In this document: positions 1-8,230 of the stretch, one piece after another
Position numbering within the stretch: position 1 is the stretch's first letter
How the letters are laid out: the number at the start of each line of letters is the position of its first letter
Source: Cryobacterium tepidiphilum
Lineage (GTDB): Bacteria > Actinomycetota > Actinomycetes > Actinomycetales > Microbacteriaceae
Reading direction: 5' to 3'
Assembly (NCBI RefSeq): GCF_003716325.1
Contig: NZ_RDSR01000001.1
Location: 218,157-282,156, forward strand
DNA length: 64,000 nucleotides
Made by a program: the position numbers and the translations under genes
The notes under the pieces: generated by a model
Seen by the model: the letters and a program-made list of their open reading frames with translations, nothing else
Told to the model about the DNA's origin: nothing
Databases searched by the model: none

Positions 1-1
1 C

Positions 2-1366
2 ATGTGGCGCATGCACACCTTCCGGGTAGACGCGGAGTCGGTCGAGGTGCGAAGCGGCTTGCTCCTGCGCAGCAACCGCCGTGCCCGGCTCGACCGCATC
101 CAGGGCGTCAACATCTCGAGGCCCCTGGTGCCCCGGCTGTTCGGGGCCGCGCGCCTCGACGTGAGCGTCGCCGGCCAGGACGCGACCGTGCAGTTGGCCT
201 ACCTCGGGTCGGCGGTGGCCGACGAGCTGCGCCGCGACATCCTTCGTCTGGCCTCGGGCGCCAAGCAGGCGGCCGCCCCCATAGCGCCGACGGATGCCGC
301 CCCACCGTCGGACGCGCACCCCGACGCCCTGCACGGTTCGGCACCCGCCCACGGGTTCGAGGGCGCGAGCCGGTTCGCGGCCGCCCGGGTGCAGGAGTTC
401 CTCTCGCCCGAGCTCGACCCCGACGCCGCCCCGCCCGCGTCGGTGGTGCGCATTCCCCCGCAGCGGCTGGCCGGCTCCATCGTCTTCAGCCTGTCCACCC
501 TCGTGCTCGTCACGCTCGCCGTCGTCATGGCCGTGCGCGCGGCGACCGGCAACCCGGACTGGCTGATCGGCGCCGTGGTCCCCGTGCTCGGTGGCCTCGG
601 CTACTCGTTCTCCCGCTTCACCAAGTCGCTGCGCTACAGCATCGCCGGCACGCCCGACGGGGTGCGGGTCGGCTACGGCCTGCTCTCCACGAACAACGAG
701 ACTCTCCCGCCCGGGCGCATCCACGCCATCCACGTCTTCCAGCCGCTGCTGTGGCGCCCGTTCGGCTGGTGGCAGGTGCGCATCAACAAGGCCGAACGCT
801 CCGCGAACCGCGGGGCGGCCGGCCAGGCCGCCAGCACCACCACCCTCCCGGTGGGCACCCTCGCCGACGTCATGAAGGTGCTCGAGCTGATCCTGCCCGG
901 GTACGACGACGACCAGGCGCGTGCGCTCGTCACCCAGGGCCTCCTCGGCACCGGCCACGCGGGCGACGGGTTCGCCAACGCCCCGCGCCGAGCCGCCTGG
1001 CGGCGGCCGCTCTCCTGGCGCCGCACCGGGTACGCCGTCGACGACGGCGTGGTGCTGTTTCGCCGCGGGGTCATCACCCGCGACCTGATGCTCGTGCCGC
1101 TGGCGCGGCTGCAGAGCGTCGGCATCAGCCAGGGGCCCCTGCAACGGATGCAACGGCTCGCGTCGGCGAAGCTGCACACGGTCGCCGGCCCGGTCACCGC
1201 CTCCCTCCCGGTGGTGGCGCAGGCGCAGGCGCTCGTGCTGTTCCAGGCGCTCGCGGCGGGAGCCGTCGCATCCGCTGAGGCCGACACGACCCACCGCTGG
1301 CGGAGCGAACGAGCCGCGGCCCCTGCGGGCACGGGTACGGCGGGGGCGGAAGGAGCAGGAGCATGA
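2..1366 (+). CDS. Bacterial PH-domain membrane protein (YdbT-like), 5' end cut by window edge
   Basis: The readable protein begins in the middle of a bPH2 (DUF304) domain: the RVDAESVEVRSGLLLR stretch normally follows two N-terminal membrane helices, which are missing here, so the true start lies upstream of the window. A pair of hydrophobic segments (about residues 159-180 and 187-203) separates the first PH-like repeat from a second (about 205-300) and a third (about 340-420). YdbT-like proteins are membrane proteins of poorly known function with repeated PH folds. The stop overlaps the next gene as ATGA, so the two are probably co-translated with the panC group. Family assignment is confident; biological role is unknown. 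Confidence 0.8.
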   Translation: MWRMHTFRVDAESVEVRSGLLLRSNRRARLDRIQGVNISRPLVPRLFGAARLDVSVAGQDATVQLAYLGSAVADELRRDILRLASGAKQAAAPIAPTDAAPPSDAHPDALHGSAPAHGFEGASRFAAARVQEFLSPELDPDAAPPASVVRIPPQRLAGSIVFSLSTLVLVTLAVVMAVRAATGNPDWLIGAVVPVLGGLGYSFSRFTKSLRYSIAGTPDGVRVGYGLLSTNNETLPPGRIHAIHVFQPLLWRPFGWWQVRINKAERSANRGAAGQAASTTTLPVGTLADVMKVLELILPGYDDDQARALVTQGLLGTGHAGDGFANAPRRAAWRRPLSWRRTGYAVDDGVVLFRRGVITRDLMLVPLARLQSVGISQGPLQRMQRLASAKLHTVAGPVTASLPVVAQAQALVLFQALAAGAVASAEADTTHRWRSERAAAPAGTGTAGAEGAGA

Positions 1367-2112
1367 GCACACGTCCGGGACGGCTCGGAGTCGGCATCAT
1401 CGGCGCCGGTCGGGTGGGGCCGGTGCTCGGCGCTGCCCTCGCCGGCGCCGGGCACGCGCTCGTCGGAATCAGCGCCATCTCGAAGGAGAGCCGGGACCGG
1501 GCGGAGGCGATCCTGCCGAACGTGCCCGTGCTCACGGTGCCCGAGGTCGTCGAGCGCAGCGAACTGGTCATCATCGCCGTGCCCGACGACCAGTTGGAGA
1601 GTCTCGTGGCCGGCCTCGCCGCCACCAAGACCTGGCAGCCGGGCCAGCTCGTGCTGCACACCGCCCCGGGCTTCGGCGCGAACGTGCTGGCCCCCGCGCT
1701 CGCCGGAGGCGCCATCCCGCTGGCGGTGCACCCCGCCATGACGTTCACCGGCACGAGCATCGACATCCCGCGCCTCGCCGACTGCTACTTCGCGGTCACC
1801 GCGCCGACGCCCGTGCTCCCGATCGGGCAGGCGCTCGTAGTGGAGATGGGCGGCGAACCGGTGATCGTGGCGGAGAAGGACCGCGCGACCTACGCGGAAG
1901 CGGTGGAGACGGCGACAGCGTTCTCCACGTCGATCGTCGAACAGGCCACCGGGCTGCTCGCATCCGTGGGCATCGAGCATCCCGGTGCCGTCATCGCACC
2001 GCTCGTGCGCTCGGCGATGGAGAACGCGCTGGCCCGCACCGCGCCGCCCGTGCTCGACCTGTCGGTGCTCCCGCCGTTCCCCGACGATGAGCCCGAGGAG
2101 GACGACGAGTGA
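1363..2112 (+). CDS. Rossmann-like and DUF2520 domain protein
   Basis: The 249-residue protein has an N-terminal dinucleotide-binding motif GIIGAGRVG (about residues 11-19) and a C-terminal helical DUF2520 region, an architecture resembling pyrroline-carboxylate or ketopantoate reductases. The start overlaps the upstream stop (ATGA) and its own stop overlaps the GTG of panC (GTGA), so it sits inside a tightly coupled operon with pantothenate synthesis. In actinobacteria this family is repeatedly found next to panC; a reductase role in or near pantothenate metabolism is an inference from that context. The acidic tail (DDEPEEDDE) is typical of a soluble protein. Confidence 0.85.
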   Translation: MSTRPGRLGVGIIGAGRVGPVLGAALAGAGHALVGISAISKESRDRAEAILPNVPVLTVPEVVERSELVIIAVPDDQLESLVAGLAATKTWQPGQLVLHTAPGFGANVLAPALAGGAIPLAVHPAMTFTGTSIDIPRLADCYFAVTAPTPVLPIGQALVVEMGGEPVIVAEKDRATYAEAVETATAFSTSIVEQATGLLASVGIEHPGAVIAPLVRSAMENALARTAPPVLDLSVLPPFPDDEPEEDDE

Positions 2113-3017
2113 ACGCATCCGCTGGCCGGCCCGAGGTGATCGGGAGCATCGCGGACGTGCGCGCGCGCCTCGCCGCCGCCCGGCAGGAGGGCGCAGCCGC
2201 CGTGCCCCGGGTCGCGCTGGTGCCCACCATGGGGGCGCTGCACGACGGCCACCTCGCGCTCGTGGAGCGCGCGCGGGAGATCGCCGACATCGTCGTGGTC
2301 TCCATCTTCGTGAACCCCCTGCAGTTCGGCGCGGGCGAAGACCTCGACCGGTACCCGCGCACCCTCGACGCCGACCTGACCCGCCTGGCCGAGGCGGGCG
2401 TGCCGTTCGTGTTCGCGCCCACCGCCCGCGAGATGTACCCGGAGGGCTCGCCCGGAACCCGGGTCACAGCCGGCGCGGTCGGCTCCCTTTATGAAGGCGC
2501 GGCGCGCCCGGGCCACTTCGACGGCATGCTCACGGTGGTCGCCAAGCTGTTCAACATCGTCGGCCCCGACGTGGCCGTGTTCGGGCAGAAGGATGCGCAG
2601 CAGGTGTTCCTGGTGCAGCGCATGGTCGCCGACCTCGACCTGCCGCTTCGCATCGACGTCGCCCCGATCGTGCGCGAGGAGAGCGGGCTCGCCCTCTCCA
2701 GCCGCAACCGCTACCTCGACGAGGCGCAACGGGCCGCGGCGCACGCCCTGTCGGCGGCGCTCGCGGCCGCGGCATCCGTTGCCCGGGGCGGCGACGCGAC
2801 GGCGGGGCAGGCGCTGGCCGCAGCCCGCGACGCCATCGAAGCCGCGCCAATGGTTAAGCTGGACTATCTCGTTGTCGTGCATCCGCACACCTTCCTCCCG
2901 GTCGGCGACGACTACCGGGGGCCGGCCAGGATGCTGGTCGCCGCGCTGGTCGGAACCACGAGGCTCATCGACAACACCGCACTCGACCTCGATACGGGCC
3001 GGACCAGCACCCGCTGA
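2109..3017 (+). CDS. panC: Pantothenate synthetase (pantoate--beta-alanine ligase)
   Basis: PanC condenses pantoate with beta-alanine using ATP to make pantothenate, the coenzyme A precursor. The 302-residue protein shows the ATP-binding PTMGALHDGH stretch containing the HxGH signature of nucleotidyltransferase-fold ligases, the FGQKDAQQ segment and the SSRNRYL motif near residue 198. Length fits the family (about 280-310). Translation starts at a GTG overlapping the previous stop. The beta-alanine supplier panD lies about 20 kb downstream, so the pathway is split in this genome. lysS follows after 20 bp, probably in the same transcript. Confidence 0.95.
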   Translation: MNASAGRPEVIGSIADVRARLAAARQEGAAAVPRVALVPTMGALHDGHLALVERAREIADIVVVSIFVNPLQFGAGEDLDRYPRTLDADLTRLAEAGVPFVFAPTAREMYPEGSPGTRVTAGAVGSLYEGAARPGHFDGMLTVVAKLFNIVGPDVAVFGQKDAQQVFLVQRMVADLDLPLRIDVAPIVREESGLALSSRNRYLDEAQRAAAHALSAALAAAASVARGGDATAGQALAAARDAIEAAPMVKLDYLVVVHPHTFLPVGDDYRGPARMLVAALVGTTRLIDNTALDLDTGRTSTR

Positions 3018-3037
3018 CCGCCCCGACGGAGAACCGC

Positions 3038-4575
<1,538 letters not shown>

Positions 4576-4576
<1 letters not shown>

Positions 4577-4692
4577 TGAGCGACGCCGACAAGAAGGGCC
4601 CGTCGACGAACCGCATCGTGCTGTGGGTCGTCGTGGGCGGCATCGGCCTGTACCTGGTCGTCTCCGGGCTCATCGGCATCGTTGGCCGCTGA
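4576..4692 (+). CDS. Small single-helix membrane protein coupled to lysS
   Basis: A 38-residue open frame begins at an ATG that shares its A with the lysS stop codon (TGATG). The peptide has a charged N-terminus (MSDADKKGPSTNR) followed by one strongly hydrophobic segment of about 20 residues rich in V, G, L and I, ending GIVGR. This pattern is that of a single-pass membrane microprotein with the basic side inside. Function is unknown. The stop-start overlap and the clean hydrophobic profile support it as a real gene rather than chance. Confidence 0.65.
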
Positions 4693-4730
4693 CTCCCGGC
4701 GCTCGTTCCGTCACCCGCGACGCGCGCGCG

Positions 4731-4751
4731 TCGCGAGAACAGGAAGAATCG
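4731..4751 (+). repeat. Half of a family C palindromic element (left border of decayed gene)
   Basis: The sequence TCGCGAGAACAGGA followed by AGAATCG matches, in reverse complement, the right end of the family C element at 47900-47987 with one mismatch over 21 positions. Here it stands alone just upstream of the decayed AbiEi-like gene, with another C-type end on the far side at 5187-5201. Confidence 0.55.
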
Positions 4752-4778
4752 CGGCGATGCGTGCGGCATCATCAGCGG

Positions 4779-5150
4779 ATGCAGCGCTCACTCACGCAGG
4801 ACAAGGTGCGATTCGGGAACCTGGCCCGGCGCTCACAGCTGGCCGCTCTCGGCTACTCGCAGCGCGACATCCGTCGTGCCGTCGATGAGCACCAGTTGTG
4901 GCCGATCCGGCGCAGCTGGGTGGCGCATGCCGGGGCCGACTGGCGGGCGGCTCGCGCCATCGCCCTGGGCGGACGGCTCGCGGCGGCATCGGCGCTGGCG
5001 GCCTACGGCGTCTGGGTGACGCGGCCAAGCGGCCTGTGGGTGCAGACGCCGCCGACCGCTGCTCGGCTGCCGCAGCCGGGACCCGGCGAACACCGGCTCT
5101 GGTCGCCGGAGCACTTTCCGATCGCCGGTGACATGCGGCATCCGTTGCTG
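4779..5150 (+). pseudogene. Decayed AbiEi-like / DUF559-type protein, N-terminal fragment
   Basis: The first about 125 residues resemble the N-terminal half of large actinobacterial proteins that join an AbiEi-type winged-helix region to a Vsr/DUF559 nuclease-like domain: a helix-turn-helix region around RRSQLAALGYSQRDIRRAV, then the SWVAHAGADW and ALAAYGVW segments. Such proteins are about 280-320 residues; here recognisable similarity stops near 5150 and the frame then runs, through a hairpin repeat, into the unrelated small gene at 5244. The whole C-terminal nuclease region is missing. C-type repeat ends lie on both sides (4731 and 5201), suggesting repeat-associated deletion. The family assignment is by pattern only. 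Confidence 0.5.
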
Positions 5151-5201
5151 AAAGCAGGAAGGATTGCGCGTCGGGCACGCCCCGCGTCCTGCTTTCGCGA
5201 C
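5147..5201. repeat. Family C-like inverted repeat (hairpin)
   Basis: Arms GAAAGCAGGA (5150-5159) and TCCTGCTTTC (5187-5196) are perfect complements, and the right side continues GCGAC as in the family C element near 47.9 kb (TCCTGTTCTCGCGAC). It closes the decayed gene on its 3' side and could act as a terminator upstream of the next small gene. Confidence 0.55.
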
Positions 5202-5243
5202 GGAAAGCCCGGGCGCAGCGCGGCGGGGTATCCTAGGAGCACT

Positions 5244-5420
5244 ATGGACAGCTTCTGGGTGAATGCGCTCTACTCGCTCGCCCCCACCGTTGTGGTCGGA
5301 TTGATCTTCTGGCTCGTGATGCGCTCCATCATTCACGCCGACCGCACCGAGCGGAAGGTCTACGCCCGCATCGAGGCGGAAGAACGCGCGAGACTCGGTC
5401 TCGACAAGCCGACCTCGTAG
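5244..5420 (+). CDS. Small membrane protein upstream of cls
   Basis: The 58-residue protein starts at an ATG preceded by a good ribosome site (TAGGAG, 4-5 bp away). It has an N-terminal hydrophobic helix (about residues 8-28, around TVVVGLIFWLVM) followed by an amphipathic charged tail with several Glu/Arg residues (RTERKVYARIEAEERARLG). It ends 9 bp before the GTG start of cardiolipin synthase, so it is likely co-expressed with it. The family is common near cls in this bacterial group as far as I recall, but its function is not known. Confidence 0.7.
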   Translation: MDSFWVNALYSLAPTVVVGLIFWLVMRSIIHADRTERKVYARIEAEERARLGLDKPTS

Positions 5421-5429
5421 CCGGCCGAG

Positions 5430-6890
5430 GTGATATTCAATCTCACGACGATCATTGTCCTGGTCGCCCTCCTGGTGGACTTTGTCGTGCGCGTCATCGC
5501 GATCGTCGTCGTGCCGCGCAACCGCCGCCCCACCTCGGGCATGGCGTGGCTGCTCACCATCTTCTTCATCCCGTACCTCGGCGGCCTGCTGTTCCTGCTG
5601 ATCGGCACCCGCACCCTCCCGAAGAAGCGGCTCGCGATCCAGGAGGAGATCAACGAGTTCATCCTCGACAGCACCCAGGGCATGGAACGCGTGCGCCGCG
5701 ACCACCCGTGGCCGGGCTGGCTCGAGTCCGTCGTCGAACTCAACCGCAACCTCGGCTCCATGCCGCTGGTGGGCGACAACACCGCGAGCCTGCAGAGCGA
5801 CTACGCCGGCTCGCTGGCGTCGATGACGGATGCGATCAACAACGCCCGCAAGTACGTGCACGTCGAGTTCTATATCCTCTCCCTCGACTCCACCACCGAG
5901 CCGTTCTTCGACGCGATGGCGAACGCGGTCAAGCGCGGCGTCACCGTGCGCGTGCTGATGGACCACATCCAGTCGATGCGCAAGCCCGGCTATCGCAAGA
6001 CCAAGCGACGGATGACGCGTGACGGCGTGGACTGGAAGCTCATGCTCCCGCTCCAGCCGTTCAAGGGCCAGTGGCAGCGACCGGACCTCCGCAACCACCG
6101 CAAGCTCCTCATCGTCGACGGCGAGATCGGCTTCATGGGGTCGCAGAACATCATCGACCGCAGCTACAACGAACGGCGGAACATCCGTCGCGGGCTGAAG
6201 TGGAAAGACCTGATGATCCGCCTGCAGGGGCCGATCGTCGCCGGGCTGAACGCCATCTTCATCACCGACTGGTACAGCGAGACCGGGGAGCTGCTCACCC
6301 GCGACATCGAGCCGGTGCACTCCGTGCGGGTCACCGACCCGCTCGACTGCCAGGTGGTGCCGAGCGGACCCGGGTTCGAGGGCGAGAACAACCTGCGGCT
6401 CTTCCTCGCCCTGCTGTACTACGCGCAGGAGCGCATCATCATCACGAGCCCCTACTTCGTGCCCGACGAATCGATCATGTACGCCGTGACGACGGCCGTG
6501 CAGCGGGGCGTGCGCGTCGAGCTCTTCGTGTCCGAGATCGGCGACCAGCCGCTGGTGTACCACGCGCAACGCTCGTACTACGAGGCGCTGCTGCGCAGCG
6601 GCGTGGTCATCTACATGTACAAGGCGCCGTTCATCCTGCACGCCAAGCACTTCACCATCGACGACGAGGTGGCGGTGATCGGGTCGAGCAACATGGACAT
6701 GCGCTCGTTCACCCTCAACATGGAGGTATCGCTCATGGTGCGCGGCTCCTCGTTCGTGCGGGAACTGCGGGCGGTCGAGAACGGGTACCGGCTCGACAGC
6801 CGGGAACTGACGCTCGAGGAGTGGGAGAAGCAGCCGCTCCGTTCGACGGTGCTCGACAACCTCGCGCGGCTCACCTCCGCAGTGCAGTAG
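5430..6890 (+). CDS. cls: Cardiolipin synthase
   Basis: Cardiolipin synthase makes cardiolipin at the cytoplasmic membrane by phosphatidyl transfer. The 486-residue protein has two N-terminal membrane helices (about 5-25 and 38-57), then two phospholipase D catalytic motifs: HRKLLIVDGEIGFMGSQN near residue 222 and HAKHFTIDDEVAVIGSSN near residue 404, each keeping the HxKxxxxD core. Length and architecture match bacterial Cls of the ClsA type. Translation starts at a GTG. It is convergent with vapC, with only 17 bp between the stops. Confidence 0.93.
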   Translation: MIFNLTTIIVLVALLVDFVVRVIAIVVVPRNRRPTSGMAWLLTIFFIPYLGGLLFLLIGTRTLPKKRLAIQEEINEFILDSTQGMERVRRDHPWPGWLESVVELNRNLGSMPLVGDNTASLQSDYAGSLASMTDAINNARKYVHVEFYILSLDSTTEPFFDAMANAVKRGVTVRVLMDHIQSMRKPGYRKTKRRMTRDGVDWKLMLPLQPFKGQWQRPDLRNHRKLLIVDGEIGFMGSQNIIDRSYNERRNIRRGLKWKDLMIRLQGPIVAGLNAIFITDWYSETGELLTRDIEPVHSVRVTDPLDCQVVPSGPGFEGENNLRLFLALLYYAQERIIITSPYFVPDESIMYAVTTAVQRGVRVELFVSEIGDQPLVYHAQRSYYEALLRSGVVIYMYKAPFILHAKHFTIDDEVAVIGSSNMDMRSFTLNMEVSLMVRGSSFVRELRAVENGYRLDSRELTLEEWEKQPLRSTVLDNLARLTSAVQ

Positions 6891-6907
6891 GCCGCGGGCT
6901 GCGCCGA

Positions 6908-7300
6908 TCAGGCGAGCAGCGTTACCGCACAGTAGCTTTCGGCGGCACGGCGGAGCCGGGCATCCGCTGTGATGAGGGGCACGCCGAGGGTCTGGGCGAG
7001 GGCGACGTACATCGCGTCGTAGGGCGTGATGTTCTCGCGCAGCGCCCAGGCCTTCTCAAGGAGGGGTCCGTGGGAAAAGCGTCGGATGGTGACACGTTTG
7101 AACTCGCGAATGAGACGTTCGGCTCGTTCGATAGGGATGCTGCCGCGGAGGATGAGCTTGCGGGTACTGCTGAGGAATTCGGGATCCAGCAGATGTGGAG
7201 CGACGAGGTCCGCAGTCGCTGCATGGCGAGGCACCCCGGCGGCGCCATGCTTGAGGATGAGTTCCAGTAAGGCGCCACTGTCGATCACCGCGAGACTCAT
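6908..7300 (-). CDS. VapC-type PIN-domain toxin
   Basis: The 130-residue protein is a PIN-domain endoribonuclease toxin. Acidic metal-binding positions are visible in the N-terminal VIDSGALLEL segment, in TPYDAMYVALAQ and in the C-terminal TADARL. The start ATG overlaps the antitoxin stop (ATGA), the standard vapBC order. Targets of VapC toxins are usually tRNA or rRNA, but none can be inferred here. The pair probably represses its own promoter through the antitoxin. It borders a patch of decayed genes, which suits a mobile or addictive module. Confidence 0.88.
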   Translation of the reverse strand: MSLAVIDSGALLELILKHGAAGVPRHAATADLVAPHLLDPEFLSSTRKLILRGSIPIERAERLIREFKRVTIRRFSHGPLLEKAWALRENITPYDAMYVALAQTLGVPLITADARLRRAAESYCAVTLLA

Positions 7301-7569
7301 CTCTCTTCGCGGCCTTCCTGGATGGTTTCGAGGATCACGTCCCTGTCCACGTGGATTGGCTGCCACCGTTGTTTCTCCGGTTGTGACATCCGCAGCTCGT
7401 CCTCCGCCACAGCTCGTTCCCAACGCTCGTGCACCTGAATGCGCTCGGCGATGTCGCTCAGCGTGCGCCTCAGGTACTCGGACAAGGAGAGACCCTGGGC
7501 TGAAGCCTGCGCCTTCAGCGTTTCCTGTACGGCTGGGTCAAGATCTCGAACTTGCACCGTCACTCCCAT
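7297..7569 (-). CDS. VapB/FitA-type ribbon-helix-helix antitoxin
   Basis: The 90-residue protein begins MGVTVQVRDLDP, a beta-strand typical of ribbon-helix-helix DNA-binding domains, followed by helices around ETLKAQASAQGLSLSEYLRR. The C-terminal half is charged and would wrap around the toxin. It ends by overlapping the vapC start. Family members bind operator DNA as dimers and neutralise the cognate PIN toxin. Confidence 0.85.
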   Translation of the reverse strand: MGVTVQVRDLDPAVQETLKAQASAQGLSLSEYLRRTLSDIAERIQVHERWERAVAEDELRMSQPEKQRWQPIHVDRDVILETIQEGREER

Positions 7570-7572
7570 GTC

Positions 7573-7773
7573 TCAACGGTAACTCCGGATGCATGCATAC
7601 ACAACGGTTCTGCATGCATTGCGGGCGCGGTCGTTCTTCAACACCGAGAGGTTCACGATGCTCAGGTCGACGAGTTTGCTCAGCTCGGTGAGGGTCATCC
7701 CGCGTTCGGCGAGCACGTCGTCCAGGCGGCAGCGGATCCCTGTCCCCTCTAAGCGGGACTCAGTGGCTTTCAT
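7573..7773 (-). pseudogene. Truncated YozG-like helix-turn-helix regulator
   Basis: The N-terminal part (CRLDDVLAERGMTLTELSKLVDLSIVNLSVLKN, written here as two joined stretches: CRLDDVLAERGMTLTEL and SKLVDLSIVNLSVLKN) is a typical Cro/CI HTH of the YozG family, normally about 70-75 residues and ending with a conserved IRFSTL...GCQPGDLL region. Here that last third is replaced, after RARNA, by an unrelated CRTVVYACIRSYR tail. The junction lies at two copies of TGCATGCA (7590-7597 and 7611-7618) next to a TAACTCCGGA box (7580-7589). The start overlaps the stop of the DUF2975 remnant (TGATG), the usual operon partner. Confidence 0.65.
7580..7618. repeat. TAACTCCGGA half-site next to a TGCATGCA pair
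   Basis: TAACTCCGGA at 7580-7589 equals the outer box of family A elements elsewhere in the window. It abuts two self-complementary TGCATGCA octamers (7590-7597 and 7611-7618) that can pair over a 13-base loop. No right-hand family A arm is present nearby. The site coincides with the breakpoint of the HTH gene. Confidence 0.4.
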
Positions 7774-8130
7774 CACACCAGGCCTTCGGTGTCGCGTTGC
7801 AGCCTCGCGCTGTACCGAAAGGCGACGGCGACGGCCAACAGGGCGAGCGCGAAATAGATCGGCCAGAAGTCGAGGGCGAATCCCATGGATGGCTGGGGTA
7901 GCCCTGTCGACAGTGAATCAAACGTGGGGCCGTCGGGGTTGAAGCCTGTGAAGGAGATCTCCTCGGATTTTCAGCCGACGACGCCGAGTGCCTGCTGGGA
8001 TGAAACGAGACCGCCGATCTGGAAGAAGACCTGCCAGGCGATCCCCCCGACACCGACGGCCACCGCGGCCGCCATGACCGAACCGGCCAGCACGGGCTTG
8101 AAAGGCTGGCCGCCGGTCAGTTGCCGGCAG
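7773..8130 (-). pseudogene. DUF2975 membrane protein remnant with internal stop
   Basis: Read on the minus strand from about 8130, the frame gives CRQLTGGQPFKPVLAGSV, a hydrophobic helix, then GGIAWQVFFQIGGLVSSQQ and ALGVVG, an in-frame TGA (near 7974), and a continuation with a second hydrophobic helix ending SARLQRDTEGLV. These are hallmarks of the C-terminal half of DUF2975 proteins, which have about 160-200 residues. The N-terminal half is missing and the stop interrupts what remains, so the gene is dead. It precedes the truncated YozG-like gene in the normal order. Confidence 0.7.
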
Positions 8131-8230
8131 GCGTCACGCTGGGGGCGAACACAGGCCCGATTTCAGGTATTGCTCGTTACTCTCGTTGTATCGGCGCCAT
8201 AACTGCCCTGGTGCCAAGGGGAGCAATCAC

